Shown here one piece after another: positions 43,416 to 51,869 of a DNA stretch of 64,000 nt. Location of the stretch: NCBI RefSeq assembly GCF_001269655.1, contig NZ_LHVE01000007.1, positions 124,001-188,000 of the forward strand, given 5' to 3'. The position numbers and the translations under genes are program-made. Origin of the DNA: Pseudomonas thivervalensis. GTDB lineage: Bacteria > Pseudomonadota > Gammaproteobacteria > Pseudomonadales > Pseudomonadaceae. The notes beneath the pieces were generated by a model. It made no database searches. It was not told where the DNA came from and worked only from the letters and a program-made list of their open reading frames with translations. The first letter of the stretch is position 1, and every line of letters begins with the position of its first letter.

Positions 43416-44231
43416 ATGACCAGCGCCGAGCTCGCCAAACCCAGCCGCAAGCAGCGTGTACGCACCCTGTGGATCTCCGATGTGCACCTGGGCACCCGGG
43501 ACTGCCAGGCCGAGCACCTGTCGCAGTTCCTCAAGGGCTACCACGCCGACAAGATCTACCTGGTAGGGGACATCATCGACGGCTGGAAGCTGCGCGGTGG
43601 CATGTATTGGCCCCAGGCCCACACCAACGTCATCCGCCGCTTGCTGACCATGAGCAAGCGCGGCACCGAAGTGATCTACGTCACCGGCAACCATGACGAA
43701 TTCCTGCGGCGCTATTCGAAGCTGATCCTGGGCAATATCCAATTGGTGGACGAAGCGGTGCACGTCACCGCCGATGGTCGGCACCTGTTGGTGATCCATG
43801 GCGACCAGTTCGACGTCATCACCCGTTACCACCGTTGGCTGGCGTTCCTCGGGGACTCGGCCTACGAATTCACCCTCACGCTGAATCGCTGGCTCAACCA
43901 TTGGCGAGCCCGTTATGGCTACGGCTACTGGTCGCTGTCGGCGTACCTCAAGCACAAGGTCAAGACCGCCGTCAGCTTCATCAGCGATTTCGAAGAAGCC
44001 ATCGCCCACGAGTGCGTGAAGCGCGAACTGCATGGCGTGGTCTGCGGGCACATCCACCACGCCGAGATGCGCAGGGTAGGCGAGGTGGAATACCTCAATT
44101 GTGGCGATTGGGTCGAATCCTGCACGGCGCTGATCGAGCATTGGGACGGGTCGATCGAGTTGTACCGGTTGGCGGAGGCCCAGGCGCGCGAAGCGCAGTT
44201 GAAAGCCCTGAAAGTCGCCGAACCTGCGTAG
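43416..44231 (+). CDS. LpxH-like metallophosphoesterase
   Basis: A 271-residue protein with the calcineurin-like metal motifs in order: WISDVHLG, LVGDIIDGW, VTGNHDEF, VIHGDQFD and VCGHIHHAEMR. This is the UDP-2,3-diacylglucosamine hydrolase-like family. The insertion with YGYGYWSLSAYLKHKVKTAVSFISDFEEAIAHE is typical of the paralogous group rather than of canonical LpxH, so the substrate is uncertain. The start at 43416 has AGAGGG upstream. The TAG stop codon is contributed by the first bases of a palindromic repeat (GTAGGAGCTG). Confidence 0.8.
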   Translation: MTSAELAKPSRKQRVRTLWISDVHLGTRDCQAEHLSQFLKGYHADKIYLVGDIIDGWKLRGGMYWPQAHTNVIRRLLTMSKRGTEVIYVTGNHDEFLRRYSKLILGNIQLVDEAVHVTADGRHLLVIHGDQFDVITRYHRWLAFLGDSAYEFTLTLNRWLNHWRARYGYGYWSLSAYLKHKVKTAVSFISDFEEAIAHECVKRELHGVVCGHIHHAEMRRVGEVEYLNCGDWVESCTALIEHWDGSIELYRLAEAQAREAQLKALKVAEPA

Positions 44232-44332
44232 GAGCTGACGAGTGCAACGAGGCTGCGATCTTTCCCCTGACGCTTGAGTCTCAAGCGAAAGATCAAAAGA
44301 TCGCAGCCTCGTTGCACTCGTCAGCTCCTACA
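44228..44332. repeat. Inner-type palindrome overlapping the end of the phosphoesterase gene
   Basis: GTAGGAGCTGACGAGTGCAA with CGAGGCTGCGATCTTT pairs with the exact complement at the right, a stem of about 35 bp. Both arms are of the CGAGTGCAACGAGG form, unlike other copies, which pair it with a GCGAAGCCTGCG arm. It probably also ends transcription. Confidence 0.9.
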
Positions 44333-44350
44333 GGGGACGTTTGGTGTTCG

Positions 44351-44938
44351 TCAGGCCGGTGTTTCAGTCATCGCCGCCTTGTAGATCGATTGCTTCGGCG
44401 CGGCAAACACCCTTTCCAGCATCGGTTCGAAGAAATTCAACGGCAGCGTGTCGTACTCGGGATCGAACGCCGCCGCGTCATATTTCGCGCAGAAATCAAT
44501 GGTCGCCTGGTACTGCGGATGTTCGACAAACTGCTCGCGCAGGTGCCGGTCCATGCCCAGGTGATGGAAGAAGTAGTAACCCTGGAAAATCCCGTGCTTT
44601 TCCACCATCCACAGGTTTTCGGCGCTGACGAAGGGCTTGAGGATCGCCGCGGCGATGTCCGGGTGATTATACGAGCCGAGGGTGTCGCCAATGTCGTGGA
44701 GCAGGGCGCAGACCACATACTCCTCGTCCCGCCCGTCGCGGTAGGCGCGGGTGGCGGTTTGCAGGGAATGGGTCAGGCGATCCACCGGGAACCCACCGAA
44801 ATCACCGTCCAGCAGTTGCAAGTGGGCCAGGATCCGGCCTGGCAATTGTCGGGCGTAGGCGCTGAAATCGGCCGCGATGATCGCCCAATCTTCTGCAGTA
44901 CCTTCCTGCATGTGGGTAAAGCGTGCATGGTTGCTCAT
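44351..44938 (-). CDS. HD-domain phosphohydrolase-like protein
   Basis: A 195-residue protein with the metal-binding motif EYVVCALLHDIGDTLG preceded by a histidine helix (DRLTHSLQTATRAYRDG), then HPDIAAAILKPFVSAENLWMVEKHGIFQGYYF. This is the HD domain layout shared with phosphonate- and inositol-oxygenase-like proteins. The reaction is unknown. AAGGAG supports the ATG at 44938. It starts 12 bp after the Mpo1-like gene, with which it should be co-transcribed; a lipid or small-metabolite role would fit but is a guess. Confidence 0.75.
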   Translation of the reverse strand: MSNHARFTHMQEGTAEDWAIIAADFSAYARQLPGRILAHLQLLDGDFGGFPVDRLTHSLQTATRAYRDGRDEEYVVCALLHDIGDTLGSYNHPDIAAAILKPFVSAENLWMVEKHGIFQGYYFFHHLGMDRHLREQFVEHPQYQATIDFCAKYDAAAFDPEYDTLPLNFFEPMLERVFAAPKQSIYKAAMTETPA

Positions 44939-44950
44939 CGACACTCCTTA

Positions 44951-45262
44951 TCAGAACGCAACCTTGCCCAGCAGCATGTCGCGGTACATGACGAAATCGC
45001 CGAGCAGGCTGTAGAGCGGATGCTGGAAGGTGGCGGGACGGTTTTTTTCGAAGAAGAAATGCCCGACCCAGGCAAAGCCGTAGCCGGCCACCGGCAGGGC
45101 GACCCACAGCCACCAGGCGCCAACGACGAGGGCCAGGGCGAATACCAGGATGACCAGGGAGGTGCCGATGAAATGCAATCGTCGGCAGGTGCTGTTGCTG
45201 TGTTCGCTGAGGTAATACGGGTAGAACTCGGCGAAAGTATTGAATCGTTTAGCGTTTTCCAC
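44951..45262 (-). CDS. Mpo1-like (DUF962) membrane protein
   Basis: A 103-residue protein with two to three membrane segments. FAEFYPYYLSEHSNSTCRRLHFIGTSLVILVFAL and YGFAWVGHFFFEKNRPATFQHPLYSLLGDFVMYRDML are the conserved histidine-containing blocks of the Mpo1/YGL010w family, which in yeast is a dioxygenase of 2-hydroxy fatty acids. The His residues of HFIGT, GHFFFEKNRPA and QHPLYS are present. A bacterial role in fatty-acid alpha-oxidation is plausible but not shown. Confidence 0.8.
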   Translation of the reverse strand: MENAKRFNTFAEFYPYYLSEHSNSTCRRLHFIGTSLVILVFALALVVGAWWLWVALPVAGYGFAWVGHFFFEKNRPATFQHPLYSLLGDFVMYRDMLLGKVAF

Positions 45263-45346
45263 GACGGCTGACTCTGTGGTTATTGTTCTGATACTTGAAG
45301 TCTAGAGCTATCAATTGCTACGGCCAGTGACAATCAGCGCCACTCT

Positions 45347-45506
45347 AGTGTCCGGTCTTACCAATAACGCCCCTCTTGGACGGCTTCTGTTGTCGTCATG
45401 CTGCGTTGCCGCTCCTCGCCATAGCGGGCTATGACTCGTCGCGGCGCCTTGCCTGACAACAACAGCCGCTCGTCCAAAAGGGGCGTTATTGGTAAGACCG
45501 GACACT
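45347..45506. mobile_element. 160-bp MITE-like palindromic element
   Basis: Its ends are a perfect 28-bp inverted repeat: AGTGTCCGGTCTTACCAATA and eight more bases at 45347-45374, and the exact complement at 45479-45506. The interior keeps partial dyad symmetry (GGACGGCTTCTGTTGTCG against GACAACAACAGCCGCTCGTCC). There is no ORF and I see no obvious target-site duplication. It is unlike the REP-type repeats elsewhere in the window. Confidence 0.7.
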
Positions 45507-45561
45507 GCTATCCTTCGCAAATCCAGCCGTACCCTGCGGCTCGTCATGCAAGTAAAACGTC

Positions 45562-46623
45562 ATGAGCGAACGAACCACTTCTTCAAGCTGGGCGATGGGG
45601 ATTGTCAAGGCGTTGGAAATGGACGGCCTGGATTGTCGGGCGCTGTTCAAGCAACTGGGGCTGGACTTTGAGGCACTGGACGATCCGGATGCGCGTTTCC
45701 CCCAGGACTCGATGACGCGGCTCTGGCAACGGGCGGTGGAGTTGTCGGGAAACCCGGCCATTGGCTTGAACATGGGTAAAGTGGTGCGCCCGGCTTCGTT
45801 CCATGTGGCCGGCTACGCCTTGATGTCCAGTCGCACCCTGGTGGAGGGTTTCCAACGGCTGGTGCGGTACCAGCGGATCATCGCCGAAAGCGCCGACTTG
45901 AGTTTTCGTCCGTTGGAAGGCGGTTATGGGCTGATCCTGACTGTGCACGGCGACCATCTGCCCCCGACCCGCCAAAGCGCCGAGGCGTCCCTGGCCTGTG
46001 CGCTAGCCCTGTGCAGTTGGTTGACCGGGCGCACCCTGCGCCCGGTGAAGGTGCTGTTCCAGGGCGCCGAGCCCTCGGACCTGGCACCTTACCAGCGCGC
46101 CTTCCCTGCGCCGCTGGTGTTTGGCGCGCCCTATGACGCGCTGATCTTCGAACGGGCCGACATGGAGGCGCCGCTGCCGACGGCCAATGAAGCCATGGCG
46201 CAACTTCACGACCGGTTTGCCGGGGAGTACCTCGCGCGTTTTTCGGAAAGCCGCGTGACGCACAAGGCGCGACAGGTGTTGTGCCGGCTGTTGCCCCAAG
46301 GTGAGCCCAAGCGTGACGTGGTGGCACAGGCACTGCACCTGTCCCAGCGCACCTTGCAGCGGCGTTTGCAGGAAGAGGGCACGAGTTTCCAGAGCCTGCT
46401 GGAAGATACTCGACGCGAGCTGGCCGAGCAGTATCTGGCGCAGGCGGGCATGACGTTGCTGGAAATCGCCTACCTGTTGGGATTCGCCGATCCAAGCAAT
46501 TTTTTCCGGGCCTTTCGCCGCTGGTTCGACACCACGCCCGGCGAATACCGGGCACGGTTGGCGAGCCAGCCTGAGCCGGTCAGTGACGCCAGAACGCCGG
46601 GATACACAGCACGAACACCGTGA
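45562..46623 (+). CDS. AraC family regulator with Arabinose_bd (OruR/GbdR-like) domain
   Basis: A 353-residue regulator. The N-terminal domain (GIVKALEMDGLDCRALFKQLGLDFEALDDPDARFPQDSMTRLWQRAVELSGNPAIGLNMGKVVRPASFHVAGYALMSS) is the Arabinose_bd type found in many Pseudomonas AraC proteins. The C-terminal double helix-turn-helix (RDVVAQALHLSQRTLQRRLQEEGTSFQSLLEDTRRELAEQYL...IAYLLGFADPSNFFRAFRRWFDTTPGEYR) is complete. Its last 44 bp overlap the end of the convergent trkH gene. The upstream region contains the MITE-like element. Confidence 0.85.
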   Translation: MSERTTSSSWAMGIVKALEMDGLDCRALFKQLGLDFEALDDPDARFPQDSMTRLWQRAVELSGNPAIGLNMGKVVRPASFHVAGYALMSSRTLVEGFQRLVRYQRIIAESADLSFRPLEGGYGLILTVHGDHLPPTRQSAEASLACALALCSWLTGRTLRPVKVLFQGAEPSDLAPYQRAFPAPLVFGAPYDALIFERADMEAPLPTANEAMAQLHDRFAGEYLARFSESRVTHKARQVLCRLLPQGEPKRDVVAQALHLSQRTLQRRLQEEGTSFQSLLEDTRRELAEQYLAQAGMTLLEIAYLLGFADPSNFFRAFRRWFDTTPGEYRARLASQPEPVSDARTPGYTARTP

Positions 46624-48034
46624 TGATCTCCAGCCGGCCCAGCAGCATGCCCGCCGACAGAATCCACTTGGCCGCGTCCGGCAGCGGTGCGAAGTTGCCG
46701 GCTGGCCCGATGGTTTCCCCCAGCCCCGGGCCGACGCCGGACACGGTACTGGCCGCGCCGGTCAGGGCCGTCATCCATTCCACGCCCAATAGCGACAGCA
46801 GCAGGGCGATGACGCAGATGGTGATGGCGAAGAAGAACGAGAACGTCAGGATCGAGCGGACGATTTCTTCGTCGAGGCGATGACCGTTGTATTTCTGCTT
46901 GATCACCGCACGAGGATGGATCAGTTGATTAAGGTTGGCCCGCAGCAGGATGTAGGCGACCTGGAAGCGAAAGATCTTGATCCCGCCGGCCGTCGAACCC
47001 GAACAACCGCCGACGAACCCCAGGTAGAAGAACAGCATCAGCGAGAAATTGCCCCACAGGCTGTAGTCGCCCAGGGCGAAGCCGGTGGTGGTGACGATGG
47101 ACGTCACGTTCAGCGCCACGTGCCGCAGCGCGTCCAGCCAATGCAGGTCGGTGGTGGCCCAGTACCAGGTGCCGAGCACCAGCCAGGTCACCAGCAACAC
47201 GCCAATGAGCCCCTGGACCTGCTGGTCCTTGATCAACGCCCGGCGATTACCCCGCAACATCGAGACGTACAGGGCAAACGGCAGGCTGCCGAGGATCATG
47301 ATGACGATGGCGACCCAATGCACCGCCGGCTGGGTCCACTTGGCGAGGGACAGGTCCGAGGTGGAGAAGCCGCCGGTGGAGATCGCCGACATCGAATGGT
47401 TGACGGCATCGAACAGGCTCATCCCGGCCCACCAGAGCGCCAGGGTGCCGAGGATGGTGATGCCCACGTAGGACGCCACGATCAGCCGCGCCACCATGTG
47501 GGAACGGGGCATGACTTTCTCCGAGCGGTCCGATGACTCGGTCTGGAACAGCCGCATGCCACCGATGCGCAGCAGGGGCAGGATCGCCACCGCCATGCCG
47601 ATGAAGCCGATGCCGCCGAGCCAGTGCAGCAGGGAGCGCCACATCAGGATGCCCGGGGACATGTTGTCCAGGCCGCTCAGGACGGTGGCACCGGTGGCGG
47701 TGATGCCCGACATGCTTTCGAAGAACGAGTCCGTATAGCTGATGTGCTGGGTCAGCAGGAACGGCAGCGCAGCGAAGATACACACCACCAGCCAACTGCT
47801 GACGGTCAGCAGGTACATGTCCCGCGGCCGCAGGTGGATGTGTTCCGGGCGCCCGGGAAGCACCAGCGCCAGGCCGGCGAGGAAAGTGATCATGCTCGAC
47901 CAGAGGAACGACGGCAGGTCGCGGGTGCGCTCGAAGACCATCAGCGTGATCATGGGCACGACCATGAAGATCGCCAGGGTGATCAGGAAGATGCCGATGA
48001 TGAAACCAATGATTCGCAGGGTCGGCAACGCCAT
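46580..48034 (-). CDS. trkH: Trk system potassium uptake protein TrkH
   Basis: A 484-residue potassium channel/transporter subunit with four repeated M1-P-M2 units. Selectivity-loop glycines are seen in SGITATGATV, MSAISTGGFSTS, NVTSIVTTTGFALGD and STVSGVGPGLGE. It works with the NAD-binding regulator TrkA, which is not in this window. The length is normal. The convergent 3' overlap with the araC gene is 44 bp. Confidence 0.9.
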   Translation of the reverse strand: MALPTLRIIGFIIGIFLITLAIFMVVPMITLMVFERTRDLPSFLWSSMITFLAGLALVLPGRPEHIHLRPRDMYLLTVSSWLVVCIFAALPFLLTQHISYTDSFFESMSGITATGATVLSGLDNMSPGILMWRSLLHWLGGIGFIGMAVAILPLLRIGGMRLFQTESSDRSEKVMPRSHMVARLIVASYVGITILGTLALWWAGMSLFDAVNHSMSAISTGGFSTSDLSLAKWTQPAVHWVAIVIMILGSLPFALYVSMLRGNRRALIKDQQVQGLIGVLLVTWLVLGTWYWATTDLHWLDALRHVALNVTSIVTTTGFALGDYSLWGNFSLMLFFYLGFVGGCSGSTAGGIKIFRFQVAYILLRANLNQLIHPRAVIKQKYNGHRLDEEIVRSILTFSFFFAITICVIALLLSLLGVEWMTALTGAASTVSGVGPGLGETIGPAGNFAPLPDAAKWILSAGMLLGRLEIITVFVLCIPAFWRH

Positions 48035-48195
48035 GAAGTCCGCTCAGGCTGAAAGGGAAGGGCGCCATTCTACCTGCGACCAGCGCCCTGTAAACCGGCA
48101 CTCGGCGGCGCCTGGCTGCTTGGCCGCGGAATTTGCGCTGACGAACTCGCCGCACAGCCACTAGAATAGCTGGACATTTTTTCAGGAGGTGGCCG

Positions 48196-48759
48196 ATGCA
48201 GGCTCTCGACGCTTTGCTCAACCGTGTTTCCGTCCCGCGCCTGGTGGACCCGGCCCCCACGCCGGAACAGCGTGAGCTCATGTTCGCCGCAGCCATGCGG
48301 GCACCGGATCACGGCCAGTTGCGGCCATGGCGCTTTCTGACGGTTGAAGGGCAGGCGAGGCAGCGCATGGGTGAACTGCTGGCCGAAGCGGCAAAGTTCA
48401 ATGACCCGCTGGTACCCGACGCCGTCGTGGAAAAAGCCCTCAACGGCCCGTTGCGCGCACCTTTGGTCGTGGTGGTGATCGCCCGTCTGCAGGACCATTT
48501 CAAGATCCCCAAATCCGAACAACTGCTGGCGGCCGGCTGCGCGGCCCATGGCATCCTGCTGGCCGCGTATGCCCTGGGAGTCGGTGGCGTTTGGCGTACG
48601 GGTGAGCTGGCGTACTCGCCGCATGTGGCCCGGGGGCTTGGTCTTGAAGAGGGGGAAGAGGTGATCGGCTTCCTTTACCTGGGCACGCCGCAGAAAGAAG
48701 CGCGCACGGCGCCACAGGAAGATGTCGGGCAATTTGTCCGGGAGTGGACGGGCCAATAA
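48196..48759 (+). CDS. Nitroreductase family protein (YdjA-like)
   Basis: A 187-residue FMN-dependent nitroreductase-fold protein. RVSVPRLVDPAPTPEQRELMFAAAMRAPDHGQLRPWRFLTVEG contains the FMN phosphate-contacting region of the minimal YdjA type, and AAGCAAHGILLAAYALGVGGVWRTGELAY is the second conserved block. AGGAGG lies upstream of the ATG. The physiological substrate is unknown. Confidence 0.85.
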   Translation: MQALDALLNRVSVPRLVDPAPTPEQRELMFAAAMRAPDHGQLRPWRFLTVEGQARQRMGELLAEAAKFNDPLVPDAVVEKALNGPLRAPLVVVVIARLQDHFKIPKSEQLLAAGCAAHGILLAAYALGVGGVWRTGELAYSPHVARGLGLEEGEEVIGFLYLGTPQKEARTAPQEDVGQFVREWTGQ

Positions 48760-48801
48760 CGGCTCAAGGGCGGCGGATGGATTGAGGCCGGTTTGATCCA
48801 C

Positions 48802-48981
48802 TGTGGCGAGGGAGCTTGCTCCCGCTGGGCTGTAGGAGCTGTGTAGGAGCAGTGTAGGAGCTGTCGAGTGCAACGAGGCTGCGATCTTTCCCCAGACACT
48901 TGAGTCTCAAGCGAAAGATCAAAAGATCGCAGGCTTCGCCAGCTCCTACAGAGCCGAGCGGGAGCAAGCTCCCTCGCCACA
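48802..48981. repeat. Composite nested palindrome, three 11-bp tandem units
   Basis: Outer GTGGCGAGGGAGC arms; the inner palindrome has three tandem TGTAGGAGC units (the second ends CAG) before TCGAGTGCAACGAGG, and a GATCGCAGGCTTCGCCAGCT right arm. It lies between the convergent nitroreductase and aminotransferase genes. Confidence 0.9.
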
Positions 48982-49003
48982 AGATCAACGGCTGACGGTG
49001 GTG

Positions 49004-50197
49004 TTATTTACACGCGTCAGCAATCGCCTCGGCCAGCAGGTCCAAGCGCGTCGCATCGATACCGGCCACGTTGGCCCGGCCGGTGCCGACCATGTAGACG
49101 CTGTGGCGCTCGCGCAGGTGCTTGACCTGTTCCGGCGTCAGGCCGGTGTAGGAAAACATCCCGCGCTGTACGCCGATATGGGCGAAGCGCTCGCGCAGGC
49201 CATGGGGTTCAAGGGCCTCCAGCAAACCGCTGCGCAATTGCGCGATGCGCAGGCGCATTGCCTGGACTTCATCGGCCCACAGGCTTTTGAGTTCCGGGCT
49301 GCCAAGGATGGTCGCCACCACGGCCGCGCCATGGTCCGGCGGTGTCGACCACAGGTTCCGGGCGATGTTTGCCAGTTGGCTGCGGATATCCACCAGCTTC
49401 TCGCCATCCCGGGCGCAGACGATCAACGCCCCCGTACGGTCGCGGTACAGGCCAAAGTTCTTCGAGCAGGAACTGGTGACCAGCACTTCAGGCAACCCTT
49501 CGGCAAATAGCCGGACCGCCCAGGCGTCCTGCTCCAACCCATCGCCGAAGCCCTGGTAGGCGAAGTCGATCAGCGGCAGCAGGTCGCGGTTGCGCACCAC
49601 CTCCAGCACCTGCCGCCATTGCTCGTGGGACAGGTCGAACCCGGTGGGGTTGTGGCAGCAGGCGTGCAACAGCACCACATCGCCTTTGGGCGCCTGGTTC
49701 AGGGTCGCCAGCATCGCCTCGAAATCCAGGCGGTTATCGGCGCCCACATAAGGGTAATGACTGACCTTGAGCCCGGCCGTGGCGAAAATGGTTTCGTGGA
49801 TCGGCCAGGTCGGGTTGCTCAGCCAGACGCCACGGCCCGGCAGGCATTGGGCGATGAAGTCGGCGCTCAGGCGCAGGGCACCGGTGCCGCCGGGTGTCTG
49901 GGTGGCACCGGCGCGTTTTGCGCTGATCAGCGGCGAGTCGGCGCCCAGCACCAATTCATTGATCAACTGGCCGAACGCGGCGTCGCCATGACCGCCGATG
50001 TAGGTCTTGGTGACCTGGCGGTCCACCAACCGCTGTTCGGCCTGCTTCACCGATTGAAGGATCGGCGTCAGGCCCTGAGCGTCTTTATAGACGCCCACGC
50101 CCAAATCGAACTTGCTCGGGTTGCTGTCCGCCCCGTAGGCCTCCATCAGGCCGAGAATCGGGTCGCCGGGGACCCGGCCGATGGCATCGAAATGCAT
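49004..50197 (-). CDS. phhC: Aromatic-amino-acid aminotransferase
   Basis: A 397-residue class I PLP aminotransferase. SSCSKNFGLYRDRTGALIV holds the Schiff-base lysine and the phosphate-binding Arg, and LHACCHNPTGFDLS holds the Asn-Pro motif. It transaminates tyrosine and phenylalanine, moving tyrosine made by PhhA towards homogentisate or scavenging. Its ATG overlaps the phhB stop by one base (TAATG), so the two are translationally coupled. Third gene of the phhABC operon. Confidence 0.9.
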   Translation of the reverse strand: MHFDAIGRVPGDPILGLMEAYGADSNPSKFDLGVGVYKDAQGLTPILQSVKQAEQRLVDRQVTKTYIGGHGDAAFGQLINELVLGADSPLISAKRAGATQTPGGTGALRLSADFIAQCLPGRGVWLSNPTWPIHETIFATAGLKVSHYPYVGADNRLDFEAMLATLNQAPKGDVVLLHACCHNPTGFDLSHEQWRQVLEVVRNRDLLPLIDFAYQGFGDGLEQDAWAVRLFAEGLPEVLVTSSCSKNFGLYRDRTGALIVCARDGEKLVDIRSQLANIARNLWSTPPDHGAAVVATILGSPELKSLWADEVQAMRLRIAQLRSGLLEALEPHGLRERFAHIGVQRGMFSYTGLTPEQVKHLRERHSVYMVGTGRANVAGIDATRLDLLAEAIADACK

Positions 50198-50553
50198 TAT
50201 TTGCGGCCCTCGGCGGTCTTGGCCACGTCATCGGTGCGGGCGGCCATGATGAAATCGTTGCGGTGCAGGCCCTTGATGGAGTGGCTCCACCAGGTCACGG
50301 TGACTTTGCCCCATTCGGTGAGCAGGCCCGGGTGGTGGCCTTCGGCCTCGGAGATCTCGCCGACGGCGTTGGTGAACGCCAGGGCGTGCTTGAAGTTCTT
50401 GAACAGGAAAACTTTTTCCAGCTGCATCACGCCGTCGCGCACTTCGATGTTCCAGTCGGGGATCTGCTTGATCAGCACCGGCAGTTCTTCGTCGCTGACT
50501 TGTGGGGCATCGGCGCGGCAGGCTTCGCAATGGGCTTGGTTCAGAGTGTTCAT
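50197..50553 (-). CDS. phhB: Pterin-4a-carbinolamine dehydratase
   Basis: A 118-residue enzyme that dehydrates the 4a-carbinolamine formed by phenylalanine hydroxylase, recycling the pterin cofactor. The catalytic block [31 protein letters not shown] contains the His-His-Pro motif. The ATG at 50553 is chosen because AGGAAC precedes it and the family begins with [12 protein letters not shown]; the upstream extension of the frame is not family-like. It lies 99 bp after phhA. Confidence 0.9.
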   Translation of the reverse strand: MNTLNQAHCEACRADAPQVSDEELPVLIKQIPDWNIEVRDGVMQLEKVFLFKNFKHALAFTNAVGEISEAEGHHPGLLTEWGKVTVTWWSHSIKGLHRNDFIMAARTDDVAKTAEGRK

Positions 50554-50652
50554 GGTGTGTTCCTGGATCGAATATTTGAAAAACGTCGATGCACCCACGC
50601 TAAAGCAAAGCCGCGTCGTGCAACAGACTCAATTGGGATTAAAAGACGCGGT

Positions 50653-51438
50653 TCACGCCGCCTTGGGTGGGAATTTCGGGGCATGCAAGCCCAGTTCCCG
50701 ACCGCGCTTGACCATACCCATGATGTCTTCGTGGGCCAGGTCGAACAGGCGCTTGAGTTCGGGCAGCACGAAATACACCGGTTGCAGGATGTCGATGCGA
50801 TACGGCGTGCGCATGGCCTCCAATGGATCGAAGGCCTGGTGCTCAGGCTCGTCGGACAGGCAGTACACGGTTTCCTTGGGTGACGAGAGGATGCCGCCGC
50901 CGTAGATGCGTCGGCCCTGCGGGGTTTGCACCAGGCCGAACTCGATGGTCATCCAATACAGGCGCGCCAGGTAAACCCGTTCTTCCTTGGAGGCCTGTAG
51001 GCCGAGTTTGCCGTAGGTGTGGGTGAATTCAGCAAACCAGGGGTTGGTCAGCAGCGGGCAATGGCCAAAAATCTCGTGGAAAATGTCGGGCTCTTGCAGG
51101 TAATCCAGCTCTTCCCGGGTACGAATAAAGGTCGCCACTGGAAACTGCTTGCTGGCGAGCAATTCGAAGAAGGTCTGGAAGGGGATCAGCGCCGGCACCC
51201 GGGCAACTTGCCAGCCCGTGGTCTCGCCCAGCACCTTGTTGATTTCGTCCAGTTGCGGTATGCGGTCGTGGGGCAGGCCCAGCTTGTCGATGCCGTCCAG
51301 GTATTCCTGGCACGCACGGCCTTCGATGACTTTCAGCTGGCGGGTGATCAGCGTGTTCCACACCGCGTGTTCTTCAGCGGTGTAGTGGATAAAACCTTGC
51401 GCATCGGGCTCGCGGGCCACGTATTGCGTCTGCTTCAT
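50653..51438 (-). CDS. phhA: Phenylalanine 4-monooxygenase
   Basis: A 261-residue non-haem iron, pterin-dependent hydroxylase converting phenylalanine to tyrosine. The iron ligands are visible: two histidines in FHEIFGHCPLL and the glutamate in YWMTIEFGL. The length equals the short bacterial form, lacking the regulatory domain of animal enzymes. CAGGAGAG precedes the ATG. It is first gene of the phhABC operon, divergent from phhR, with a palindromic operator in the shared region. Confidence 0.95.
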   Translation of the reverse strand: MKQTQYVAREPDAQGFIHYTAEEHAVWNTLITRQLKVIEGRACQEYLDGIDKLGLPHDRIPQLDEINKVLGETTGWQVARVPALIPFQTFFELLASKQFPVATFIRTREELDYLQEPDIFHEIFGHCPLLTNPWFAEFTHTYGKLGLQASKEERVYLARLYWMTIEFGLVQTPQGRRIYGGGILSSPKETVYCLSDEPEHQAFDPLEAMRTPYRIDILQPVYFVLPELKRLFDLAHEDIMGMVKRGRELGLHAPKFPPKAA

Positions 51439-51565
51439 GCTGCTCTCCTGCTGATTTCCCTCAGGGGGAAGATGTGTTTGTTTTTATGTCCAGCGATGTA
51501 TTAGAGATAACTCGAAGCGGGGGCGTGTGCAGTAGGCTGGCGAAGATGGATTGGGAGAGGGAATC

Positions 51566-51597
51566 GTCAATTCGTAAAATTTTCGTTACGAATTGAC
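51566..51597. promoter_or_regulatory. Palindromic operator between phhA and phhR (PhhR/TyrR box)
   Basis: GTCAATTCGTAA and its exact complement TTACGAATTGAC are separated by eight bases. Centred in it, CGTAAA-N6-GTTACG resembles the TyrR/PhhR consensus TGTAAA-N6-TTTACA with three mismatches. The site is about 130 bp from phhA and 270 bp from phhR. Confidence 0.6.
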
Positions 51598-51714
51598 GGG
51601 TGTACCGATGTTGTCGGGATTTTCTGGTGGGAATCTGCCTACAGCTGTCACATAATCTTGACGATTATTTCCGCTGCCGGTCAGAAACCCTCATGGCAAA
51701 GGCCGGGCTGCGTC

Positions 51715-51818
51715 GTAGGAGCTGCCGAAGGCTGCGATCTTTTGATCTTGATCTTTTCGCTTGGGATTCAACTGTCTGGGAAAAGATCGCAGCCTCGCTT
51801 CGCTCGGCAGCTCCTACA
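51715..51818. repeat. Inner-type palindrome in the phhR leader
   Basis: GTAGGAGCTGCCGAAGGCTG with CGATCTTTTGATC at the left pairs with GATCGCAGCCTCGCTTCGCT and CGGCAGCTCCTAC at the right. There are no outer arms. It ends 51 bp before the phhR start and contains no in-frame stop in the phhR frame. Confidence 0.85.
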
Positions 51819-51869
51819 AGCGGGAACGGCTCGCTTACCACGAACTTCTATACACATCGGGCCTTTTTC

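Noticed and set aside
51439-51565. Sigma-54 promoter for phhA
   Set aside because: No GG-N10-GC arrangement was found on the minus strand between the operator and phhA.
51600-51869. Upstream in-frame extension of phhR
   Set aside because: It is encoded by the inner-type repeat and operator region; the ACT domain begins at 51870.
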